Under the pieces are notes generated by a model that saw nothing but the letters and a program-made list of their open reading frames with translations, did not search any database and had not been told where the DNA came from. Shown piece by piece: positions 7,624 to 15,345 of a DNA stretch of 64,000 nt; position 1 is the stretch's first letter; each line of letters begins with the position of its first letter. A program made the position numbers and the translations under genes. This stretch comes from Agromyces sp. H17E-10. Its GTDB lineage: Bacteria > Actinomycetota > Actinomycetes > Actinomycetales > Microbacteriaceae. The stretch is from positions 3,658,001-3,722,000 of the forward strand of contig NZ_CP095042.1 of NCBI RefSeq assembly GCF_022919715.1. The letters are read 5' to 3'.

Positions 7624-9005
7624 AGCGGCGGGTCGTCGTCCTGGGCGCGGGGCCGGCCGGTCTCGCCGCCGCACAGGCCGCGCTCGCGCACCGTGCAGAG
7701 GTCATCGTCATCGACGAGGGCGAGCGGGTCGGCGGGCAGTTCTGGCGGCACCACGACACCCTCACCGACCGGCACCTGCAGCACCAGTGGGGGCGGTTCG
7801 AACGCCTGCGCGCGGTGCTCGACCGTGCGACCGTGCACTCGTCGACGAGCGTGTGGCGGGTCGACACTGAGCGCGGCCTGCGCGTGCACGCGCTGCAGGG
7901 GCCGGCCGACGCGGCATCTCGCACGGCCCTCACGATCGAGGCCGACGCCCTCGTGATCGCGACCGGTGCGCACGACCGTGCCCTGCCCGTGCCGGGCTGG
8001 ACGCTGCCGGGCGTGACGACCGCGGGCGCCGCCCAGGCGCTCGCCAAGCGCGACGGCGTGGCACTCGGCCGCCGCACCGTCGTGGCGGGGGCCGGCCCGT
8101 TCCTGCTGCCCGTCGCGGCGAGCATCGCCCGGGTCGGCGGCGAGGTCGTCGAGGTCGTCGAGGCGGTCGGCGCCCGGGGCATCGCCCGCGGCTGGGGCCG
8201 TGCGCCGTGGCAGCTGGCCGGTGTGGCGGGCAAGGCGGGGGAGCTCGGCGAGTACGCGGCCTCGCTCGCCCGGCATCGCACCCCCTATCGCCTCGGTCAG
8301 GCGGTCACCCGTATCCACGGCGAGACCTCGGTCGAGGGCGTGACGATCCAGCGCATCGATGCACGGTGGCGGCCGGTGCCCGGCACCGAGCGGCAGGTCG
8401 GGTGCGACGCCGTCGCGCTCGGACACGGCTTCACGCCGCGGCTCGAGGCCGCGATCCAGGCGGGATGCCGCATCAGCCCGAATCGGTTCGTCGAGGTCGA
8501 CGACCGACAGGCCACGAGCATCGACGGCGTGTACGCCGCGGGCGAGGTCACCGGCATCGCCGGGGCCGACGCGGCCCTGGCAGAGGGGGCCGTCGCGGGC
8601 TTCGCCGCCGCCGGGGGAGACCCCGACGACCCGCGCATGCGCGGCCCGATCGCCGCTCGCCGTCGCATGCACGCGTTCGCGGACCGGCTCGCGACCCACG
8701 ACATCGCGCCGGGCTGGACCGCGTGGCTCGACGACGAGACGATCCTGTGCCGCTGCGAATCGGTGACCGTCGCACGGCTGCGGGGCGCCGCCGACGCGGC
8801 CGGCTCGAGCCGGGGCATCCGTCTCGCCACCCGCGCCGGCCTCGGTGCCTGCCAGGGTCGCACGTGCGGGCGCAGCGTCGAGGCCGTGCTCGGCCGCCCG
8901 CTCGACCTCGACCGCCGACCTGTGCTGTCGTCGGTGCGCATCGGCGAGCTCGCGGCGTGCGCCGAGGGCTCCGGCATCGACGAGGCGGTCGCCGGCGCGG
9001 GCTGA
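7620..9005 (+). CDS. NAD(P)/FAD-dependent oxidoreductase subunit with C-terminal BFD-like [2Fe-2S] region
   Basis: This 461-residue flavoprotein has an N-terminal GAGPAGLAAAQAA nucleotide-binding motif, a second GAGPFLLPVAASIA Rossmann motif near residue 160, and a C-terminal cysteine cluster (LCRCESV then GACQGRTCG) typical of BFD-like [2Fe-2S] binding. This is the architecture of the alpha subunit in HcnB/OoxA-type heteromeric dehydrogenases. Together with the two genes before it, it forms a complete three-part D-amino-acid dehydrogenase. It is the last gene of the first operon and is followed by a separate promoter region. Confidence 0.85.
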   Translation: MKRRVVVLGAGPAGLAAAQAALAHRAEVIVIDEGERVGGQFWRHHDTLTDRHLQHQWGRFERLRAVLDRATVHSSTSVWRVDTERGLRVHALQGPADAASRTALTIEADALVIATGAHDRALPVPGWTLPGVTTAGAAQALAKRDGVALGRRTVVAGAGPFLLPVAASIARVGGEVVEVVEAVGARGIARGWGRAPWQLAGVAGKAGELGEYAASLARHRTPYRLGQAVTRIHGETSVEGVTIQRIDARWRPVPGTERQVGCDAVALGHGFTPRLEAAIQAGCRISPNRFVEVDDRQATSIDGVYAAGEVTGIAGADAALAEGAVAGFAAAGGDPDDPRMRGPIAARRRMHAFADRLATHDIAPGWTAWLDDETILCRCESVTVARLRGAADAAGSSRGIRLATRAGLGACQGRTCGRSVEAVLGRPLDLDRRPVLSSVRIGELAACAEGSGIDEAVAGAG

Positions 9006-9046
9006 GCCCGACGGGCAGACGTCGGTCGAAGCATCCGACTGAGTAG

Positions 9047-9071
9047 TGTGTGATATATTACACATCACGTA
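9047..9071. promoter_or_regulatory. Strongest candidate GntR operator, upstream of the MFS gene
   Basis: TGTGTGATATATTACACA (9047-9064) is an 18-bp inverted repeat with one mismatched pair, overlapped by ATCACGTA (9064-9071). It encloses a TATATT -10-like hexamer (9054-9059), so a bound repressor would block RNA polymerase. The TATTACACATCAC part recurs reversed at 16303-16320. Confidence 0.6.
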
Positions 9072-9091
9072 ATGCGACAAAGGAGCCGCCG

Positions 9092-10408
9092 ATGAGCACC
9101 CTCGAGACCGAAACCCAGATCGCCCCGCCCGGCGACGCCGAGGCCCGCCGTGTCCGCAAGGTCATGACGTCCTCGGCCATCGGGCACTTCGTCGAGTGGT
9201 TCGACTTCGCCGTGTACGCGTACGCTGCGCCGGTCATCGCCACGCTGTTCTTCCCAGACTCCGACCCCGCGGCCGCGCTCATGGCGGTGTTCGCCGTCTA
9301 CGCCGTCGGCTTCGTCGCGCGCCCCATCGGCGCCTTCCTCATCGGCAACCTCGGCGACCGATTCGGCCGCAAGCGCGTGCTCGCCGGCGTCATCCTCGTC
9401 ATGGGCATCTCGACGACCCTCATCGGCCTGCTCCCGACCTACGCGGCGATCGGCGTCGCGGCACCCGTGCTGCTCATCCTGCTGCGCATGATGCAGGGGC
9501 TCTCGGCCGCCGGCGAGACGATCGGCTCGAACTCCTTCGTCGCCGAGCACTCGCCGATCAAGCGTCGCGGGCTCAACGTCGGGCTCGTCTACACCTGGTC
9601 GAACCTGCCGCCCGTCATCGCCGCGCTCCTCGTGCTCGCCCTCACGACCGTGCTGTCGCCCGAGGCGTACGAGACGTGGGGCTGGCGTGTGCCGTTCCTG
9701 CTCGGCGCGCCGCTCGCGGTCGTGGGCCTCTACATCCGCACGCGCGTCGACGAGTCGCCCGCGTTCCTCGAGATGCGCGAGAGCCGCAAGGTCGAGTCGG
9801 CGCCGATCCGCACGGTGTTCCGCGAGCAGTGGCGCAACATGGTCGTCTGCTTCAGCATCGCGGCCGTCGCGAGCCTCGGCTACTACTCCCTCACGGGGTA
9901 CTTCTACTCGTACATGACCGTGACGATCGGCCTCGACTCGTCGGCCGCGCTCATCTCGAACAGCATCGCGCTGCTCATCACCTTCTTCACCGTGCCCGTC
10001 GCCGCATTCGTCTCCGACCGCATCGGCCGTCGGCGCATGCTGCTCATCGCGGGCCTCTTCGGGGCGCTCGTCGCGGTCCCCGCGTACCTCCTCGTGGGCG
10101 TCGGCACCCTGCCCGCCGCGATCGTGAGCCAGAGCCTGCTCGGCCTCGCCCTCGGCCTCTTCTTCGGGCCGGCGGGCGCGGCGTTCGTCGAGCTCTTCCC
10201 GGCCCGCGTGCGGTACACCGGCGCCTCGATCAGCTACAACCTCGCGTTCACGATCTTCGGCGGCACCGCACCGCTCATCGCGACCTGGCTCATCGGCCTC
10301 ACCGGCTCCACCGTGGCGCCCGCCTGGTACGTCGTCGCAGTCACCGTGCTCGCCCTGCTCGTCGTCATCACGATGCCCGAGACCAACCGGCGCTCGATGC
10401 GCGACTGA
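9092..10408 (+). CDS. MFS transporter, metabolite:H+ symporter (MHS) type
   Basis: This 438-residue protein has twelve predicted membrane segments and the MHS-family opening SSAIGHFVEWFDFAVYAY, as in ProP/ShiA-like proton symporters. The loop motif GNLGDRFGRKRVL between segments 2 and 3 is the MFS signature. ATG 9092 is chosen because AAAGGAG lies just upstream, although the frame is open further back. The promoter carries the best candidate GntR operator. It is probably a second uptake system for hydroxyproline, an isomer or a related betaine; the substrate is unproven. Confidence 0.85.
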   Translation: MSTLETETQIAPPGDAEARRVRKVMTSSAIGHFVEWFDFAVYAYAAPVIATLFFPDSDPAAALMAVFAVYAVGFVARPIGAFLIGNLGDRFGRKRVLAGVILVMGISTTLIGLLPTYAAIGVAAPVLLILLRMMQGLSAAGETIGSNSFVAEHSPIKRRGLNVGLVYTWSNLPPVIAALLVLALTTVLSPEAYETWGWRVPFLLGAPLAVVGLYIRTRVDESPAFLEMRESRKVESAPIRTVFREQWRNMVVCFSIAAVASLGYYSLTGYFYSYMTVTIGLDSSAALISNSIALLITFFTVPVAAFVSDRIGRRRMLLIAGLFGALVAVPAYLLVGVGTLPAAIVSQSLLGLALGLFFGPAGAAFVELFPARVRYTGASISYNLAFTIFGGTAPLIATWLIGLTGSTVAPAWYVVAVTVLALLVVITMPETNRRSMRD

Positions 10409-10436
10409 ACGCGTCGCACCCGACTTCACCACCACC

Positions 10437-10453
10437 CGTCGCCGACGGCGACG
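10437..10453 (+). other. Small stem-loop between the MFS and deaminase genes
   Basis: CGTCGCC and GGCGACG form a perfect 7-bp stem with a 3-nt loop shortly before the deaminase gene. It may be a processing or stability element; no U-tract follows. Confidence 0.3.
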
Positions 10454-10477
10454 ACACCGATCAGAATGGAACACGAA

Positions 10478-11410
10478 ATGACCACGCAGAACATGGACCT
10501 CGGCGGAGTCGTCGTCGCGACCACCCTCGCCTTCAAGCCCGACGCCTCGGCGCCCGCCGGGCTCGCCGTCGACTACGACAAGTTCGGCGAGCACGTCGAC
10601 TTCCTCATGGCGAACGGCTGCCGCGGGGTCGGACCGAACGGCTCCCTGGGCGAGTACTCGTCGCTCACCGACGATGAGCGCCGCAAGGTGATCCAGGTCG
10701 CCGTCGAGGCGGTCGACGGACGCGGCATCGTCATCGCCGGCGTGCACGGCGTCGGCAGCCACCAGGCCCGCCAGTGGGCCGAGGCCGCCCAGGAGGACGG
10801 CGCCGACGGCGTGCTGCTCCTGCCGCCCACGATCTACCGCGCGAACGAGGGCGAGGTCATCGCCCACTACCAGGAGGTCGCGAAGGTCGGCCTGCCGATC
10901 ATGGCCTACAACAACCCCTTCGACACGAAGGTCGACCTCGTGCCCTCGCTCGTCGCGAAGCTCGCCGAGATCCCCGAGGTCGTCGCCATCAAGGAGTTCT
11001 CGGGCGACGTGCGCCGCGTCTACGAGATCAAGGAGCTCTGCGACATCGACATCATCGCCGGTGCCGACGACGTGCTCTTCGAGCTCATGGTGAACGGCGC
11101 CGTCGGCTGGTTCGCCGGCTACCCGAACGCGTTCCCGCGCGAGGCCGTCGAGCTCTACAACCTCTGCGCCGACGGCAAGTGGCACGAGGCGAAGGCGCTC
11201 TACGAGCAGCTCGTCGCCGTGTTCCGCTGGGACTCGCGCACCGAGTTCGTGCAGGCCATCAAGCTCTCGATGGACATCTGCGGCAACTCGTACGGCGGCC
11301 CCACCCGTCCGCCGCGCGGACCGCTCTCGCCCGAGCAGCACGCCCAGGTCACGGCCGACACCGAGCGCGCCCTGGCAGCGCTCGCGGCACGGCAGGCGGC
11401 GGTCGCCTGA
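10478..11410 (+). CDS. Dihydrodipicolinate-synthase-family enzyme, probable pyrroline-4-hydroxy-2-carboxylate deaminase
   Basis: This 310-residue TIM-barrel protein of the DapA/NAL superfamily has the Schiff-base lysine at 172 (VVAIKEFSGD), the catalytic tyrosine at about 144 (IMAYNN) and a GSLGEYSSLT phosphate-loop-like motif near residue 52. In hydroxyproline clusters such proteins deaminate Delta1-pyrroline-4-hydroxy-2-carboxylate to 2-oxoglutarate semialdehyde. Context favours that over lysine synthesis. ATG 10478 is preferred because a GGA lies upstream; ATG 10466 would add four residues. Confidence 0.85.
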   Translation: MTTQNMDLGGVVVATTLAFKPDASAPAGLAVDYDKFGEHVDFLMANGCRGVGPNGSLGEYSSLTDDERRKVIQVAVEAVDGRGIVIAGVHGVGSHQARQWAEAAQEDGADGVLLLPPTIYRANEGEVIAHYQEVAKVGLPIMAYNNPFDTKVDLVPSLVAKLAEIPEVVAIKEFSGDVRRVYEIKELCDIDIIAGADDVLFELMVNGAVGWFAGYPNAFPREAVELYNLCADGKWHEAKALYEQLVAVFRWDSRTEFVQAIKLSMDICGNSYGGPTRPPRGPLSPEQHAQVTADTERALAALAARQAAVA

Positions 11411-11481
11411 TGCGTCCTGCGCCTGAGACGCTGCCCGGAGGCCGGCGAACCGCGCCGGTCTCGACGGTGGTGGAGGCCTGA
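11410..11481 (+). CDS. Possible 23-codon coupling micro-ORF
   Basis: ATG 11410 overlaps the deaminase stop (TGATG), and its own TGA (11479-11481) overlaps the next ATG (11481) in the same way. The reading frame therefore bridges the 70-nt gap exactly and could carry terminating ribosomes from one gene to the next. The peptide has no recognisable motif. It may equally be coincidence. Confidence 0.25.
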   Translation: MRPAPETLPGGRRTAPVSTVVEA

Positions 11482-12482
11482 TGCGAGCGCGTCGGGTCCT
11501 GTCGGCCGTCGACTCCCACACCGAGGGCATGCCCACCCGGGTCGTCACGGGCGGCGTCGGCCGGATCCCCGGCGCGACCATGAACGACCGCCGGCTCTAC
11601 GCGATGGAGCACCTCGACGGGCTGCGGGGCTTGCTCATGAACGAGCCCCGCGGCCATGCGTCGATGTCGGGCGCGCTGCTGCAGCCGCCCGCGCGCGACG
11701 ATGCCGACTGGGGCGTCGTCTTCATCGAGGCATCCGGGTTCCTGCCGATGTGCGGCCACGGCACCATCGGCGTCGCGACCGTCCTGGTCGAGACCGGCAT
11801 GGTCGAGGCCACCGAGCCGGTCACCGAGATCCGGCTCGACGTGCCCGCGGGGCTCGTCATCGCCCGGGTCGCCGTCGAGGGCGGCCGGGCGAAGCACGTC
11901 ACCATCGAGAACGTGCCGAGCTTCGCCGAGCGGCTGGATGCCTCCATCGAGGTGCCCGGCTACGGCGAGGTGCCGTACTCGGTCGCGTTCGGCGGCAACT
12001 TCTACGCGCTCGTCGAGCTCGACGACGTCGGGCTGCCGTTCGACCGCGCCCGCAAGGACGACATCGTGCGAGCGGGCCTCGCGATCATGGACGCGATCAA
12101 CACGCAGGCACCGCCGCAGCACCCGGTGATCGCCGGGGCGAACCACGTGCACCACGTCGAGTTCATCGCTCCCGGGTCCGACGCCGTGCGGTCGCGGCAC
12201 GCGATGGCGATCCACCCCGGCTGGTTCGACCGGTCGCCGTGCGGCACCGGCACGAGCGCACGCATGGCCGAGCTGTACGCCCGCGGCGAGCTCGCGCTCG
12301 ACACCGACTTCGTCAACGAGTCGTTCATCGGCACCGAGTTCACCGGTCGGCTCCTCCGCGAGACCGAGGTCGGCGGTGTCCCCGCGGTCGTACCCACGAT
12401 CACCGGCCGCGCCTGGGTGACGGGCCTCGGCCAGTACTTCCTCGACGACGACGACCCGTTCCCCGAGGGCTTCGTCTTCTGA
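11481..12482 (+). CDS. Proline racemase family protein, probable 4-hydroxyproline 2-epimerase
   Basis: This 333-residue protein has both catalytic cysteines of the proline racemase superfamily: Cys91 in PMCGHGTIG and Cys254 in DRSPCGTGTSAR. The pair removes and returns the alpha proton from opposite faces, interconverting trans-4-hydroxy-L-proline and cis-4-hydroxy-D-proline. A GGAGG ribosome-binding site precedes the ATG. The neighbouring D-amino-acid dehydrogenase, deaminase and semialdehyde dehydrogenase supply the next three steps, which favours epimerase over proline racemase. Confidence 0.88.
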   Translation: MRARRVLSAVDSHTEGMPTRVVTGGVGRIPGATMNDRRLYAMEHLDGLRGLLMNEPRGHASMSGALLQPPARDDADWGVVFIEASGFLPMCGHGTIGVATVLVETGMVEATEPVTEIRLDVPAGLVIARVAVEGGRAKHVTIENVPSFAERLDASIEVPGYGEVPYSVAFGGNFYALVELDDVGLPFDRARKDDIVRAGLAIMDAINTQAPPQHPVIAGANHVHHVEFIAPGSDAVRSRHAMAIHPGWFDRSPCGTGTSARMAELYARGELALDTDFVNESFIGTEFTGRLLRETEVGGVPAVVPTITGRAWVTGLGQYFLDDDDPFPEGFVF

Positions 12483-12621
12483 CGCGCCCTCGCTGTCACC
12501 GTGCGCGATTCAGGAGCGGAGCGGCGTGCCGGCCCAGATCGCGCCCGGCACACCGCGCGACGCGCCTCCCGACCTGAAGCGCGCACCCGCAGACATCCGA
12601 ATTCACCAGCTGGAGGCATCC

Positions 12622-14115
12622 ATGACCACTGAAATCGACATCGACGCCGTCGCCGCTCGCGCCGCGCGCGCCGCACAACCCTTCGCCGAGACCGCGCCGC
12701 GCGCCCGCGCGGCCGCACTCGTCGCCGTCGCCGACGCCCTCGACGCCGCGGCCGGCGAGCTCATCGCGATCGCGATGCGCGAGACCGGCCTGACCGAGGC
12801 GCGCCTCACGGGCGAAGTGCGCCGTACCTCGAACCAGCTGCGCCTCTTCGCCGAGGTGATCGTCGACGGCGGCTACCTCGACGCCCGCATCGACGACGCC
12901 GACGCGGAGTACGTGATCGGCCCGCGCCCCGACGTGCGCCGCGTACTCGAGCCCGTCGGTCCCGTGCTCAACTTCGCCGCATCGAACTTCCCCTTCGCGT
13001 TCTCGGTCGCGGGCGGCGACTCGGCGGCGGCGCTCGCCGCGGGTTGCCCCCTCATCGTGAAGGCGCACTCGGGTCACCCCGAGCTCTCGCGGCGCACGGG
13101 CGAGATCGTCGCCGACGCGCTCGCCGGTGCCGGCATGCCCGACGGCGTGTTCCAGGTCGTCGCGGGCCAGCAGGTGGGCGTCGAGCTCCTGCAGGACGAA
13201 CGCATTCGCGCCGGCGCGTTCACCGGCTCGACGCACGTGGGCCGCCTGCTCGCCGACATCGCCGCGTCGCGACCGCGTCCGATCCCGTTCTTCGGCGAAC
13301 TCGGCAGCGTGAACCCCGTCTACGCGACGGCGGGCGCCGTCGCGGGCGAGCCCGACCTGCTGCAGGGTTTCCTCACCTCGGTCGCGGGTTCGGCCGGCCA
13401 GCTCTGCACGAAGCCGGGCTTCCTCTTCGTGCCCCGCGACGCCGAGCTCGGCGCGGTCGGCGAGGCCGCTGCGTCGGTCGCCGAGCACCGGCTCCTGAAC
13501 CCGGGCATCGGGCGTGCGTTCGAGGAGCGGCGCGGCGCCGTGCTCGGCGCCCCCGGCGTGACGGTGCTCGCCGCGGGCGAGGTGCGCGTCGACGACGCCG
13601 AGCAGCGCTTCGCGACCCCGACGGTGGTCGAGGTCGACCTCGAGACGCTGCGCGAGCACCGCGACGAACTCCTCGAGGAGTCGTTCGGCCCGCTCTCGAT
13701 CGTCGTGCGGTACGACGACGCGGCCGAGCTGCCCGAGGTTCAGCGCGAGCTGTTCCCGGGCAATCTCACGTCGACGCTGCACGCGAGCGATGCCGAGCTC
13801 GACGCCGGCGGGCTCGCCGACCTCGTCGACGCCCTCGCCGAGACGAGCGGACGCGTGCTGTTCGGCGGCTGGCCCACTGGCGTCTCGGTGACGAGCGCGA
13901 TGCAGCACGGCGGCCCGTACCCGGCGACGACGAGCGATGCGACGAGCGTCGGCACCGCGGCCATCACCCGCTTCCTGCGCGGCGTCGCCTACCAGAACGC
14001 GCCGCAGGCGCTGCTGCCGGCGCCGCTGCGCGACGACAACCCCTGGGGCGTTCCGCAGCGCCGCAGCGCCGCGGGCGCCTCAGCGGGGTGGGGGAGCCTC
14101 ACCGGCTCGCACTGA
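12622..14115 (+). CDS. Aldehyde dehydrogenase, probable 2-oxoglutarate semialdehyde (2,5-dioxovalerate) dehydrogenase
   Basis: This 497-residue ALDH has catalytic Cys262 in GQLCTKPG, the general-base Glu226 in FFGELGSVNP and a cofactor loop around FTGSTHVG. It resembles the KGSADH-type dehydrogenases that finish hydroxyproline and sugar-acid pathways by oxidising 2-oxoglutarate semialdehyde to 2-oxoglutarate with NAD(P)+. ATG 12622 has GGAGG 5 nt upstream. GTG 12526 in the same frame also has an AGGAG and would add 32 residues. It is the last gene of the plus-strand run, before the repeat-hairpin region. Confidence 0.88.
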   Translation: MTTEIDIDAVAARAARAAQPFAETAPRARAAALVAVADALDAAAGELIAIAMRETGLTEARLTGEVRRTSNQLRLFAEVIVDGGYLDARIDDADAEYVIGPRPDVRRVLEPVGPVLNFAASNFPFAFSVAGGDSAAALAAGCPLIVKAHSGHPELSRRTGEIVADALAGAGMPDGVFQVVAGQQVGVELLQDERIRAGAFTGSTHVGRLLADIAASRPRPIPFFGELGSVNPVYATAGAVAGEPDLLQGFLTSVAGSAGQLCTKPGFLFVPRDAELGAVGEAAASVAEHRLLNPGIGRAFEERRGAVLGAPGVTVLAAGEVRVDDAEQRFATPTVVEVDLETLREHRDELLEESFGPLSIVVRYDDAAELPEVQRELFPGNLTSTLHASDAELDAGGLADLVDALAETSGRVLFGGWPTGVSVTSAMQHGGPYPATTSDATSVGTAAITRFLRGVAYQNAPQALLPAPLRDDNPWGVPQRRSAAGASAGWGSLTGSH

Positions 14116-14156
14116 CCCCGCATCTGCTCTCGCGCCGCCAGCGCGCCCTCGTCGAG

Positions 14157-14193
14157 AGTGCACTCGTCGCCTGATTCGGGCGATGAGTGCACT
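14157..14193. terminator. Hairpin in repeat copy 1, candidate bidirectional terminator
   Basis: AGTGCACTCGTCGCC (14157-14171) pairs with GGCGATGAGTGCACT (14179-14193): 15 bp with one G-T wobble and a 7-nt loop. TTCGG follows on the plus side. Its place between convergent operons suits a terminator for both strands. Confidence 0.6.
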
Positions 14194-14238
14194 TTCGGTC
14201 GGTGGAGATGGCGCGGGGCGGAGCGCGCCCTTGTTGAG

Positions 14239-14276
14239 AGTGCACTCGTCGCCCTGATTCGGGCGACGAGTGCACT
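14239..14276. terminator. Perfect 16-bp hairpin in repeat copy 2, candidate bidirectional terminator
   Basis: AGTGCACTCGTCGCCC (14239-14254) pairs perfectly with GGGCGACGAGTGCACT (14261-14276) around the loop TGATTC. The copy is more perfect than copy 1: the extra C and one base change restore full pairing. That hints at selection for the structure. Confidence 0.65.
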
Positions 14277-14361
14277 TTCGGTGGGTGGAGATGGCGCGGG
14301 GCGGAGTGCGCCCTCGGTGAGTGGCGAGACGGCGAACGCGCGGCGAGTCCGCGTCGACGTC

Positions 14362-15345
14362 TCAGCGCAGGCTGAACCCGTCGGCGAGCGGGTCGGCCGG
14401 GTCGAGCTCGAACTCGCAGCGGCCGACGCGGTACGCCTGCCCGGTCACCTCGGGGATGACCCCGTCGTCGGTGCGCGAGGCGACGCGCGCGAGGAAGCGG
14501 GTGCCGATGATGGAGTCGTGCGTGAGCGTCTCGCCGTCGGCGAGCTCGCCCGTGTGCGCGAGGAGCGCGACCCGCGATGCCGTGCCGGAGCCGCAGGGGC
14601 TGCGGTCGACCTCGCCGTCGGCGAACACGGTCACGTTGCGCTGCCATGGCCCCGTGTCGGTCCGGCCGAGGTCGTCGACGAGGATCGTGCCGTACACGCC
14701 CGAGAGCCGATCGTCGTCGAGCTGAGCCGCGGGGTGCTCGTTCAGCGCCCACTTGATCTCCCGGCCGAGTCGGATGAGCTCGGTCGTGTGCTCGGGCGTC
14801 ACCTCGAGGTCGAGGGCGGCGGCCGGCAGCGTCGCGTACACGGCGCCGCCGAACACGAGGTCGACGGCGACGTCGCCCCGGCTCGTCGCGAGCGGGATGC
14901 CGCGGGCGAGCACCCGCGACGCGACGTTGCGGAACACGACGCCGGTCGTGCGTCCGCCCTCGCGCTGCACGCGGGCCTCGACCCGCCCGCTCGGCACGTC
15001 GATCACGACGACCGCCTCGCCGTCGTCGGGCGCGGCGACCCAGCCGGTCGCGACCGCCCACGCGCCGAGCGCCATGGTGCCGTGCCCGCAGGCGGTCGAG
15101 AAGCCGTCCTTGTGCCAGAACAGCACGCCGAAGTGGGCTCCGTCGTCGTCGGGCGGCGTGATGAACCCGCCGTACATGTCGTCGTGGCCGCGCGGCTCGA
15201 GGCAGAGGAACCGGCGCACGCGGTCGGGCTCGCCCGTCATCGCGTGCACGCGCCGCTCGGCGACGCTCGCACCCTCGGTCGGCACGTCCTCGACGATGCG
15301 GAACGGCTCGCCCGCCGTGTGCCAGTCCTCGGTGGTCCAGCGCAT
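14362..15345 (-). CDS. Proline racemase family protein resembling trans-3-hydroxy-L-proline dehydratase
   Basis: This 327-residue protein is clearly distinct from the family member at 11481. Segments such as EPRGHDDMYG, VYGTILVDD and the C-terminal DPLADGFSLR are like the L3HYPDH dehydratase subgroup. However, it keeps both cysteines, Cys86 (TACGHGTMALG) and Cys251 (DRSPCGSGTASR), whereas that dehydratase normally has Thr at the second position. The start overlaps the upstream OCD stop as TGATG. With the OCD-family neighbour it may turn trans-3-hydroxyproline into pyrroline-2-carboxylate, but the Cys-Cys pair also allows epimerase activity. Confidence 0.75.
   Translation of the reverse strand: MRWTTEDWHTAGEPFRIVEDVPTEGASVAERRVHAMTGEPDRVRRFLCLEPRGHDDMYGGFITPPDDDGAHFGVLFWHKDGFSTACGHGTMALGAWAVATGWVAAPDDGEAVVVIDVPSGRVEARVQREGGRTTGVVFRNVASRVLARGIPLATSRGDVAVDLVFGGAVYATLPAAALDLEVTPEHTTELIRLGREIKWALNEHPAAQLDDDRLSGVYGTILVDDLGRTDTGPWQRNVTVFADGEVDRSPCGSGTASRVALLAHTGELADGETLTHDSIIGTRFLARVASRTDDGVIPEVTGQAYRVGRCEFELDPADPLADGFSLR

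Larger units (their letters stand above)
14141..14323. repeat. Two tandem 82/83-bp repeats plus a partial third
   Basis: Copy 1 spans 14141-14222, copy 2 spans 14223-14305, and about 18 bases of a third copy follow from 14306. The copies differ at only a few positions, one of them an inserted C. Each contains a long inverted repeat described separately. The array lies between convergent genes and resembles a BIME/REP-like intergenic element more than a coding or mobile structure. Confidence 0.85.

Noticed and set aside
10478..11410. DHDPS-family gene as dapA (lysine synthesis)
   Set aside because: It sits inside a catabolic cluster with epimerase, D-amino-acid dehydrogenase and semialdehyde dehydrogenase genes, which fits hydroxyproline breakdown.
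14141..14323. Repeat array considered as CRISPR or attC/integron site
   Set aside because: Only two full copies, no spacers of constant length, no cas or integron integrase gene nearby.
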